A program made the position numbers and the translations under genes. 5,278 nucleotides of DNA from Chloroflexota bacterium. Its GTDB lineage: Bacteria; Chloroflexota; Dehalococcoidia; SM23-28-2; RBG-16-64-32. Location: the NCBI GenBank assembly GCA_022561095.1, contig JADFRV010000157.1:1-5278 (forward strand), read 5' to 3'. Below, one piece after another: positions 1 to 4,294 of this stretch. The notes under the pieces are model-generated. The model was not told where the DNA came from. It made no database searches and saw only the letters and a list, made by a program, of their open reading frames with translations. The number at the start of each line of letters is the position of its first letter. Position 1 is the first letter of the stretch.

Positions 1-309
1 TACGACTCGTTCACCTACACCGCGCTCGTCACCCTGGAGGCGCTGGGCTTCTGCAAGCCCGGCGAGGGCGGCGCCTTCGTCTCCGGCCAGCGCACCGCCC
101 CCGGCGGCGACTTCCCCCTCAACACCAACGGCGGCGGCCTCTCCTACACCCACCCCGGCATGTACGGCATGTTCCTCCTCATCGAGGCCGTCCGCCAGCT
201 CCGCGGCGAGTGCGGCGAGCGCCAGGTCCCCGGCGCCAAGCTCGCCTGCGTCAACGGCACCGGCGGCACCCTCTCCTCCACCGGCACGCTCATCCTGGGC
301 GCAGACTGA
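1..309 (+). CDS. Thiolase-family protein (SCP-x-like), C-terminal part only
   Basis: This is the last 102 codons of a gene that starts before the window; the frame is open from base 1 to the TGA at 307-309. It reads as the C-terminal domain of a thiolase-like acyl-CoA acyltransferase, the family that cleaves 3-ketoacyl-CoA with CoA (or condenses acyl-CoAs). Visible marks are YDSFTYTALVTLEALGF (window residues 1-17), the GEGGAF turn (21-26), and NTNGGGLSYTHPG (41-53) carrying the likely catalytic His51, followed by an EAVRQLRGE helix (62-70). The usual C-terminal Cys-Gly-Gly motif is replaced by NGTGGTLSS (85-93) with no Cys. From memory this is normal for the SCP-x/lipid-transfer thiolase branch, so it need not mean inactivity. 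The substrate is unknown. The hydratase and dehydrogenase genes downstream fit a beta-oxidation-like context, but a 300-bp repeat region and two unrelated genes lie between. Confidence 0.85.
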   Translation, partial: YDSFTYTALVTLEALGFCKPGEGGAFVSGQRTAPGGDFPLNTNGGGLSYTHPGMYGMFLLIEAVRQLRGECGERQVPGAKLACVNGTGGTLSSTGTLILGAD

Positions 310-325
310 CCTCTCGCCTTCTGTC

Positions 326-354
326 ATTCTGATCCGCCTCAGGCGGAGCAGAAT
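326..354. repeat. 29-bp imperfect palindrome
   Basis: ATTCTG (326-331) pairs with CAGAAT (349-354), and TCCGCCT (333-339) pairs with AGGCGGA (341-347) around a single central C. Only the A332/G348 pair is mismatched. It forms the core of the left repeat copy, starting 17 bp after the thiolase stop. As RNA it would make a long hairpin, but no U-tract follows, so it may stabilise a 3' end rather than terminate. Confidence 0.65.
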
Positions 355-390
355 CTGGGGCAGGGCGAAGCCTGAATCCCTCCGGGCGTG

Positions 391-405
391 TCCGCCTCAG
401 GCGGA
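391..405. repeat. Second exact copy of the 15-bp palindrome TCCGCCTCAGGCGGA
   Basis: The 15 bases are identical to 333-347, 58 bp upstream, but the flanking ATTCTG/CAGAAT arms are absent here. The core palindrome therefore recurs independently of the longer repeat. No function can be assigned; a protein-binding site or a mobile repeat core are both possible. Confidence 0.6.
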
Positions 406-498
406 GGTGGGTCGGGCGGGACATATAACCTCGGGGTGGGGTGGCGTACAATTCACCGGGCGTTGCCCGCACCCCATCAGATACTTCGCGGAGTCTAC

Positions 499-522
499 CC
501 TGAGCTAGCCGGAGGGCTCAGG
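499..522. repeat. Inverted repeat CCTGAGC / GCTCAGG
   Basis: CCTGAGC (499-505) and GCTCAGG (516-522) form a perfect 7-bp stem around a 10-nt loop. The right arm overlaps the TCAGGATGACAG end of the repeat pair, so this is the end hairpin of the minus-strand copy. No T-run follows on either strand. Confidence 0.5.
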
Positions 523-609
523 ATGACAGCGCCTAATCCGCTAATGCGGTCCCCTCATCCGTTAACAGACCCATGCCGCAGCCTTCAGGTGCGGTAGACT
601 GTATCCCAC

Positions 610-1266
610 ATGCTCATCGACCTCCACACCCACACCCGGCCCCTCTCCCACGATAGCGACCTCTCCCCCGATCAGCTCGTCGAGGCCGCCAAAGCCGCCG
701 GCCTCGACGCCGTCTGCCTCACCGAGCACGACTTCGTCTGGGACCCGGAAGAGGTGCGGCAGCTGGCCCGCCGCCACGACTTTACCGTCCTCCACGGCAT
801 CGAGGTGAACACCGACGACGGCCACTTCATCGCCTTCGGCCTGGACCAGTACCTCTACGGCATGCACCGCACGGCCGAGCTCGCCCGTCTGGTCGATGAG
901 GCGGGCGGCGCTCTCGTCGCCGCCCACCCCTACCGCCGCCAGCTCCCCTTCGAGCTGCGCGATGAGGGCGACTGGACGGAGCCGCTGGAGCGCGCCGTCG
1001 CCAACCCCGCCTACCGATACGTCTGCGCTATCGAAACGCTCAACGGCCGCGGCAGCGAGCGTGAGAACGCCTTCTCGCAGGCGCTTGGCGAGCGTCTCGG
1101 CCTGCCTGCCGTCGCCGCCAGCGACGCCCATCAGCGCTCAGACGTTGGCCGCTGCGCCACCGCGTTCCAGCGGGACATCGCGGACGTACCTGACCTCGTC
1201 CGTGAGCTCAATGCGGGCCGCTTTCAGCCGCGGCTGCTGGCCTCTCGTCGGGCCGACTTGCGCTAG
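610..1266 (+). CDS. PHP-domain metal-dependent phosphoesterase
   Basis: A 218-residue protein with the complete motif series of the PHP (polymerase and histidinol phosphatase) superfamily, which hydrolyses phosphoester bonds with bound metal ions in the cytoplasm. Seen: DLHTHT at 4-9 (His6, His8), TEHD at 38-41 (His40, Asp41), GIEVNT at 63-68 (Glu65), HFIAFG at 72-77, AAHPYR at 104-109 (His106) and ASDAH at 170-174 (Asp172, His174). These supply the expected metal ligands, so the enzyme should be active. The size is that of a stand-alone PHP domain with no extra module; the substrate is not readable. The ATG at 610 sits immediately before the first motif, so a later start is impossible. No Shine-Dalgarno sequence precedes it, and TAGACT at 595-600 could serve as the -10 of a nearly leaderless mRNA. 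The gene is probably unrelated to the downstream acyl-CoA genes. Confidence 0.88.
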   Translation: MLIDLHTHTRPLSHDSDLSPDQLVEAAKAAGLDAVCLTEHDFVWDPEEVRQLARRHDFTVLHGIEVNTDDGHFIAFGLDQYLYGMHRTAELARLVDEAGGALVAAHPYRRQLPFELRDEGDWTEPLERAVANPAYRYVCAIETLNGRGSERENAFSQALGERLGLPAVAASDAHQRSDVGRCATAFQRDIADVPDLVRELNAGRFQPRLLASRRADLR

Positions 1267-1287
1267 CCGCCCTCGGCAGCCGATAAT
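1258..1287 (+). promoter_or_regulatory. Possible promoter for the small membrane protein gene
   Basis: TTGCGC (1258-1263) and GATAAT (1282-1287; 5 of 6 to TATAAT) are separated by 18 bp. The -35 half matches only its TTG and overlaps the end of the PHP gene. Transcription would begin near 1294, a few bases before the ATG at 1299, giving a leader too short for a ribosome binding site; none is seen. Confidence 0.35.
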
Positions 1288-1298
1288 TCGCCGCGAGC

Positions 1299-1730
1299 AT
1301 GGAACTCCTGAAGCGCTTTCTCCTGCCTCGGCGTTTGGCCGCCCGCCTCTGGTTGCTGACGGTGCCCTCCGCCCTGCTCTCGTTCGAGCGGCGACAGCGC
1401 CTCCCCAAGCTGCCCATCCGTCGCGGGCGACTCTTCGGCCTGCTCTTGCTCGCAGCCGGTGTGGCGCTAGCCCTTCGCGGCCGGCAGGCTGGCTCCCCGC
1501 CCTCGGAGCAGACGAGCGTTCCCGCCCGCTTTCTGGAGCGGCCCGCCGTCGCCGGCGGCCTGCTTGCCCTTACCGGCGTCGGCCTGCTGACGCGGTCGCT
1601 CGTCCTTATCGTCTACGCCTTCGGCCTCGCCTTCGCCTTCTCCCGCGATGCGGTGGAGTTGGAGGAGCCGCAGCTGCCCGGTCGCGGCGACGGCAGCGGT
1701 TCCTGGGAGTACGACGAGACGGGCGTTTGA
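1299..1730 (+). CDS. Small membrane protein of unknown function
   Basis: I do not recognise this 143-residue protein. It starts with a basic, amphipathic N-terminus (MELLKRFLLPRRLAARLW) and has hydrophobic stretches at about residues 45-59 (LFGLLLLAAGVALAL), 83-97 (AVAGGLLALTGVGLL) and 100-114 (SLVLIVYAFGLAFAF). Stretches two and three could be a hairpin separated by Thr98-Arg99. The C-terminus (115-143) is acidic and polar and ends in WEYDETGV. Arginine-rich loops at 31-44 and 60-62 would lie inside by the positive-inside rule. It starts 32 bp after the PHP gene, with no clear ribosome binding site. Codon use is GC-rich like its neighbours, supporting real coding, but only hydropathy supports a membrane role. 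The sigma70 promoter of the next operon overlaps its stop codon. Confidence 0.6.
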   Translation: MELLKRFLLPRRLAARLWLLTVPSALLSFERRQRLPKLPIRRGRLFGLLLLAAGVALALRGRQAGSPPSEQTSVPARFLERPAVAGGLLALTGVGLLTRSLVLIVYAFGLAFAFSRDAVELEEPQLPGRGDGSGSWEYDETGV

Positions 1731-1755
1731 CACCCTTCCGGAGCTGATGTATGCT
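1727..1755 (+). promoter_or_regulatory. Sigma70-type promoter of the hydratase-SDR operon
   Basis: A perfect -35 box TTGACA (1727-1732) is followed after exactly 17 bp by TATGCT (1750-1755; 4 of 6 to TATAAT, including the key first T, second A and last T). The -35 overlaps the TGA (1728-1730) of the membrane protein gene. The start point would be near 1762, giving a leader of about 70 nt with a hairpin before the ribosome binding site. A second TTGACC at 1776-1781 has no convincing -10. This is the best promoter match in the window. Confidence 0.6.
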
Positions 1756-1801
1756 CCCTGACGCAAACGTTAAGGTTGACCGCCCCGACACTACTTAGCT
1801 G

Positions 1802-1817
1802 TAGGGCTCCAGCCCTA
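1802..1817 (+). promoter_or_regulatory. Leader hairpin just upstream of the Shine-Dalgarno
   Basis: TAGGGCTCCAGCCCTA is a perfect inverted repeat (TAGGGCT/AGCCCTA). In RNA it would fold as a 6-bp stem with a UCCA tetraloop and end one base before the AAGGAGG ribosome binding site. No U-tract follows, so it is not a terminator. It could be an mRNA-stabilising stem, a translational control element or a DNA operator; nothing in the sequence decides between them. Confidence 0.45.
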
Positions 1818-1818
1818 T

Positions 1819-1825
1819 AAGGAGG
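1819..1825 (+). promoter_or_regulatory. Strong ribosome binding site (AAGGAGG)
   Basis: AAGGAGG lies 6 nt before the ATG at 1832 and fixes that start. It is the strongest Shine-Dalgarno in the window, fitting the first gene of an operon. Confidence 0.8.
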
Positions 1826-1831
1826 CGCCCC

Positions 1832-2311
1832 ATGGCCCAGCCCGAAACCTCGGTCATCACCGATAAGATGCGCGCCGAGATCGGCGTGGAGTCTGAGCCC
1901 GTCACCTTCGAGGTCGATAAGACCGCCTGCCGCATGTTCGCCCGCGCCGTCGGCTATACCGACCCTATCTACTTCGACGAACAGTACGCCAAAAGCAAGG
2001 GATATCGCAGCATCCTCGCTCCCTTCGGCTTCCTCGGCCACGTCGTCTACAACCCCGATGAGCCCCAGCGCCTCGGCGGCTACTTCCGCACCGATACGCC
2101 GTTCAAGCGCATCCTTAACGGCGGCACCGACATCGAGTACTTCGACACCGTCTACGCCGGCGACGTCCTCACCGCCACCAGCAAGCTCGCCGACCTCAGC
2201 GAGCGCGAGGGCAGACTCGGCCCCATGCTCGTCACCGTGACCGAGTCCACTTACCGCAACCAGGACGGCAAGCTGGTCGCCAGGGCGCGCGGCACCGGCA
2301 TCCAGTACTGA
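1832..2311 (+). CDS. MaoC/FAS1-like dehydratase N-type hotdog subunit
   Basis: A 159-residue single hotdog domain of the MaoC_dehydrat_N (FAS1-like dehydratase) type, the non-catalytic partner in heteromeric (R)-specific enoyl-CoA hydratases or 3-hydroxyacyl dehydratases. Family marks: ITDKMRAEIGVESEPVTFEV (9-28), AVGYTDPIYFDEQYA (39-53), LAPFGFL (62-68), GGTDIEYF (97-104) and YAGDVLTATSKLADLSEREG (108-127), then the end strand TESTYRNQDGKLVARARGT (137-155). Where catalytic MaoC domains have GDxNPxH, this one reads GYTDPIY (41-47), with Tyr at both the Asp and His positions. It should therefore shape the acyl pocket and not catalyse. By family precedent (N plus C domains of hydratase 2, mycobacterial Had proteins, ChsH1/ChsH2) it should pair with the product of the next gene, 9 bp downstream. 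Whether it works in beta-oxidation or synthesis is inferred from context. Confidence 0.87.
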   Translation: MAQPETSVITDKMRAEIGVESEPVTFEVDKTACRMFARAVGYTDPIYFDEQYAKSKGYRSILAPFGFLGHVVYNPDEPQRLGGYFRTDTPFKRILNGGTDIEYFDTVYAGDVLTATSKLADLSEREGRLGPMLVTVTESTYRNQDGKLVARARGTGIQY

Positions 2312-2316
2312 GGAGG
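2311..2316 (+). promoter_or_regulatory. Ribosome binding site overlapping the upstream stop codon
   Basis: AGGAGG shares its first A with the TGA of the preceding gene (2309-2311). It is 4 nt from the ATG at 2321 and 7 nt from the adjacent ATG at 2324, so the second ATG may be the preferred start. Translational coupling of the two hydratase subunits is likely. Confidence 0.75.
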
Positions 2317-2320
2317 AACG

Positions 2321-2752
2321 ATGATGGCGCAGCTCTACTTCGAAGCCGTCAGCGAAGGCCAGGAGGTCACCACCCTCAGCCAGCACTGCGACTCTCAGCG
2401 TTTGGTCTACTGGGCCGCCGGCTCCGGTGACTTCTACCAGATCCACTACGACAAGGACTTCGCACAGCGCACCGGCCTCCCCGACCGCATCGTCCACGGC
2501 GCCCTCAAGCACGCCCTCCTCGGCCGCATGCTCCACGAGTGGGCCGGCGCCGGGGGCAGTGTGAAGCGGGTTGCCTGCCAGTATCGCGGCATGGACATGG
2601 TGGACAAGGATGTAATCTGCAAGGGCGCCATCACCGGCAAGCGCAGCGAGAACGGTGAGAACCTGGTCGAGCTGGAGATATGGACGGAGACGTCCCAGGG
2701 GCAGAAGACCACCCCCGGCACAGCAACGGTCGCACTGCCTTCGCGAAGCTGA
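2321..2752 (+). CDS. MaoC-type (R)-specific enoyl-CoA hydratase, catalytic C-type subunit
   Basis: A 143-residue hotdog protein of the MaoC dehydratase family, which adds water to 2-enoyl-CoA to give (3R)-3-hydroxyacyl-CoA, or the reverse. The active-site segment reads GSGDFYQIHYD (34-44), with Asp37 and His42 in the D-x4-H spacing of hydratase 2. The following DRIVHGALKHALLGRML (55-71) is the central hot-dog helix. Later marks are KRVACQYRGMDMVDKDVICKG (82-102), the strand and overhang region, and a LVELEIWTETSQG end strand. It is short for a stand-alone hydratase and follows directly on an N-type subunit lacking these residues, so the two probably form the active heteromer. Start codons at 2321 and 2324 are both possible; the Shine-Dalgarno spacing favours 2324. 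The gene ends 3 bp before the next ATG, so this is one operon. Confidence 0.88.
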   Translation: MMAQLYFEAVSEGQEVTTLSQHCDSQRLVYWAAGSGDFYQIHYDKDFAQRTGLPDRIVHGALKHALLGRMLHEWAGAGGSVKRVACQYRGMDMVDKDVICKGAITGKRSENGENLVELEIWTETSQGQKTTPGTATVALPSRS

Positions 2753-2755
2753 GCC

Positions 2756-3709
2756 ATGGCGCTGCTCGAAGGCAAGGTCGCGATCGTCACCGGCGCCGGC
2801 CGCGGTATCGGCAAGGCGCTCGCCTTCCAGATGGCGGAAGAGGGCGCCAGCGTTGTCGTCAACGACGCCGGCGTCGGGCCCGACGGCGTAGGACACGATA
2901 ACGGCCCCGCGGAGCAGGTCGTCGCCGAGATCAAGGACAAGGGCTTGACCGCCGTCGCCAACTACGACTCCGTCGCCACGATGGACGGCGGCGACAGCAT
3001 CATCAAGACCGCCCTCGACAGCTTCGGCCGGCTGGACATCCTCGTCAACAACGCCGGTATCCTCCGCGATCGCATGATCTTCAACATGAGCGAACAAGAG
3101 TGGGATGACGTCATCGCCGTTCACCTGAAGGGCCACTTCGCCTGCATCAAGCCCGCGGCCGTGCTGATGCGCCAGCAGCGCTACGGACGGATCATAAACT
3201 TCTCGTCGGAGTCCGGCCTCTGGGGCAACGCCGGCCAGGCCAACTACGGCGCCGCCAAGTCCGGCATCGCCGGCCTCACCCGCGTCGTCGCCCGTGACAT
3301 GGGCCGCTACGGCGTCACCTGCAACGCCATCGCCCCTCGCGCCATGACTCGCCTCACCGCCACCATCCCCCAGCAGCGACCGGGCGCTGCCCCAGCGGAC
3401 GCCCCTCGCCCGGAGCAGCTGCAGCAGCTGGCGCCGGAGTTCGTCGCCCCCATGGTCTGCTACCTCGCCAGCGACCACGCCTGGAACGTCAACGGCCAGA
3501 TATTCCTCGTCTACGCCGGCACCGTCGCCCTCCTCAGCCACCCTCTGCCGTCCCGCACCATCTTCAAGAACGGCATGTGGACCCTTGATGAGCTCTCCGA
3601 AATGGTCCCCCAGATGCTGGAGCGAACCCGCAACCCGGCGCCGCCCCCAGGCGACCTGGAGATACCTGGGCGCACTACGAAACCTGAACGCCGGGCGGCC
3701 GCAAGCTGA
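2756..3709 (+). CDS. MFE-2-like SDR, (3R)-hydroxyacyl-CoA dehydrogenase family (paralogue 1)
   Basis: A 317-residue short-chain dehydrogenase/reductase resembling the dehydrogenase half of multifunctional enzyme type 2, which oxidises (3R)-3-hydroxyacyl-CoA with NAD. Seen: TGAGRGIG nucleotide loop (12-19), VVVND with Asp37 at the end of strand 2 (suggests NAD, not NADP), NNAGILRDRM (98-107), AVHLKGHF (121-128), NFSSESG with Ser151, and YGAAK with Tyr164 and Lys168. The catalytic residues are all present. Odd: the normally conserved PG after the active site is P194-R195 (CGC at 3338-3340; the paralogue has GGC), and the GGG near the subunit interface is replaced by Y253-A254-G255. About 60 residues extend past the usual SDR end, finishing with NPAPPPGDLEIPGR, as in the paralogue. 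Three bases separate it from the hydratase and no good ribosome binding site is present, so translation is probably coupled. Activity is likely but less certain than for paralogue 2. Confidence 0.87.
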   Translation: MALLEGKVAIVTGAGRGIGKALAFQMAEEGASVVVNDAGVGPDGVGHDNGPAEQVVAEIKDKGLTAVANYDSVATMDGGDSIIKTALDSFGRLDILVNNAGILRDRMIFNMSEQEWDDVIAVHLKGHFACIKPAAVLMRQQRYGRIINFSSESGLWGNAGQANYGAAKSGIAGLTRVVARDMGRYGVTCNAIAPRAMTRLTATIPQQRPGAAPADAPRPEQLQQLAPEFVAPMVCYLASDHAWNVNGQIFLVYAGTVALLSHPLPSRTIFKNGMWTLDELSEMVPQMLERTRNPAPPPGDLEIPGRTTKPERRAAAS

Positions 3710-3733
3710 TGCTGCGTAGCTCATCCTGAAGCC

Positions 3734-4141
3734 ATGTCTGAGCCCAAGCCACCCACCCCCGAGTCCAGCCGGCCGTATATGCCTGGCTACGGCATTCTCG
3801 ACGCTAACAGCGGTAGGGGACTGCTCCCTTGGAGCTGGGCGGAAGATCGACTCTCGAACGCGCACAACTACTGGATAGCGACGAAGTGTCCGGACGGCAG
3901 ACCACATTGCATGCCAGTGTGGGGCGTCTGGCTCGACAGCACGTTCTACTTCAGCACTGGTCAGCGTTCGCGGAAGGCGCGTAACCTGGCGGCAAATCCG
4001 AGGTGCGTGGTGTGCCCGGAGCGCGCTGGCGAAGCGGTCATCCTTGAGGGCGTCGCCGAGGAGGTTATGAGCCCCTCGCTGCTCAGGCGATTCAAAGAGG
4101 CCTACGACACGAAATACCAGTGGGATATGGACGCGAGCTAG
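3734..4141 (+). CDS. PPOX/F420-type split-barrel flavoprotein, cut short by in-frame TAG
   Basis: A 135-residue open frame of the pyridoxamine 5'-phosphate oxidase-like split beta-barrel superfamily, which binds FMN or F420 and usually acts as an oxidoreductase. Seen: RPYMPGYGI (13-21), LLPWSWAEDRL (30-40), NYWIATKCPDGRPHCMPVWG (45-64, the central barrel strands), FSTGQRSRKARNLAANP (72-88, the likely phosphate/cofactor-binding segment), VVCPERAGEAVILEGVAEEV (91-110) and FKEAYDTKYQWDMD (119-132). The frame then hits TAG at 4139-4141, but the family's C-terminal strand continues in the same frame to 4243 (see that entry), so the annotated product lacks about 33 residues. The gene begins 24 bp after the SDR with no clear ribosome binding site. 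Third-codon positions are visibly less GC-biased than in the flanking genes, which fits a recent arrival or relaxed selection. Explanations are a nonsense mutation (pseudogene), readthrough or an assembly error. The family call is firm; the functional state is open. Confidence 0.75.
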   Translation: MSEPKPPTPESSRPYMPGYGILDANSGRGLLPWSWAEDRLSNAHNYWIATKCPDGRPHCMPVWGVWLDSTFYFSTGQRSRKARNLAANPRCVVCPERAGEAVILEGVAEEVMSPSLLRRFKEAYDTKYQWDMDAS

Positions 4142-4243
4142 GGCGGGATCTACGCCGTTCGGCCCAGTGTCGCTTTCGCGTTTATTGAGAACGCTGACGA
4201 CTTTCCTGGTAGCGCGACACGCTGGCGCTCGCGGGCTAGATAG
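4142..4243 (+). pseudogene. In-frame C-terminal remnant of the PPOX/F420-type gene
   Basis: Directly after the TAG and in the same frame, 33 codons run to a second TAG (4241-4243). They read GGIYAVRPSVAFAFIENADD, then FPGSATRWRSRAR. The YAVRP...FAFIE strand and the SATRW end are what intact members of this PPOX group carry at their C-terminus, and 169 residues in total fits the usual family length. No start codon or ribosome binding site is present for separate translation. Twelve of the 33 codons end in A or T, similar to the mixed codon use of the upstream part. Together with 3734-4141 it forms one interrupted gene. A single-base substitution (for example CAG or GAG to TAG) would explain it without any frameshift. 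Confidence 0.7.
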
Positions 4244-4281
4244 CGGATAAGGACAGGTGCAGGGCTTTGGTCCTGCCTAAC

Positions 4282-4285
4282 GGAG
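4282..4285 (+). promoter_or_regulatory. Ribosome binding site (GGAG) for the second SDR
   Basis: GGAG ends 9 nt before the ATG at 4295 and supports that start. The preceding 4244-4281 has GCAGG/CCTGC (4258-4262 and 4272-4276) as a weak stem. No convincing -35/-10 pair is visible, so a promoter for this gene is unproven. Confidence 0.55.
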
Positions 4286-4294
4286 ACGCGAAAC

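Larger units (their letters stand above)
321..529. repeat. Pair of inverted degenerate GTCATTCTGA-type repeats
   Basis: The left end CTGTCATTCTGA (321-332) and the reverse complement of the right end (518-529, CTGTCATCCTGA) match at 11 of 12 bases. Behind each end, reading inward, comes a GAATCTG/GTATCTG stretch followed by a GGGG- and GGGC-rich run: 352-367 on the plus strand and roughly 457-488 read on the minus strand. This is the layout of two copies of one dispersed REP-like intergenic repeat in opposite orientation, about 209 bp across. Repeats of the form GTCATTCTGA...AGAATCTGGGG are, from memory, common between genes in Chloroflexota assemblies. No transposase gene or target duplication is visible. 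Confidence 0.5.
310..609. other. Non-coding, palindrome-rich intergenic region
   Basis: I see no convincing gene in these 300 bases; the short open frames on both strands show no family motif or ribosome binding site. The region holds a cluster of inverted repeats: 326-354, 391-405, 457-469 (5-bp stem, GTT loop), 499-522, 538-549 (CCGC-TAAT-GCGG) and 576-594 (5-bp stem, 9-nt loop). None is followed by a T-run, so a classical intrinsic terminator for the thiolase gene is not evident. TATAAC (424-429) and TACAAT (447-452) resemble -10 boxes but have no matching -35 at a normal distance. TAGACT (595-600), ten bases before the ATG at 610, could be the -10 of a nearly leaderless transcript, again without a good -35. 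Confidence 0.7.

Noticed and set aside
326..354. Reading the palindrome as an intrinsic terminator of the thiolase gene
   Set aside because: The stem is strong, but the bases after it are CTGGGGCAGG with no T-run. The same core also recurs at 391-405, which fits a repeat better.
562..1131. A 189-codon minus-strand frame over the PHP gene
   Set aside because: It is antisense to a well-supported gene; the product is Val/Gly/Glu-rich with no recognisable domain.
896..1747. A 283-codon plus-strand frame overlapping the PHP and membrane protein genes
   Set aside because: The translation is Arg/Ser/Pro/Ala-rich without motifs and out of frame with a PHP gene whose metal-ligand motifs are complete.
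1776..1804. TTGACC at 1776-1781 as the main operon promoter
   Set aside because: At 16-18 bp spacing the only -10 candidates are GCTGTA, CTGTAG and TGTAGG, all poor. The TTGACA/TATGCT pair at 1727-1755 is clearly better.
2739..2748. Perfect palindrome CTTCGCGAAG near the end of the hydratase gene
   Set aside because: It lies within coding sequence, is only 10 bp long and is expected by chance in GC-rich DNA; nothing else marks it as a site.
1613..3907. A 764-codon open frame on the minus strand covering the whole hydratase-SDR operon
   Set aside because: It is antisense to three genes with clear catalytic motifs. GC-rich wobble positions keep the opposite strand free of stops, and the translation is a low-complexity Gly/Ala/Val/Asp-rich product with no family motif.
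4139..4141. Pyrrolysine at the TAG of the PPOX gene
   Set aside because: The family has no known pyrrolysine residue, no insertion structure is evident, and the likely host group is not known to me as a pyrrolysine user. A nonsense mutation is simpler, although a genome check for pyl genes would settle it.
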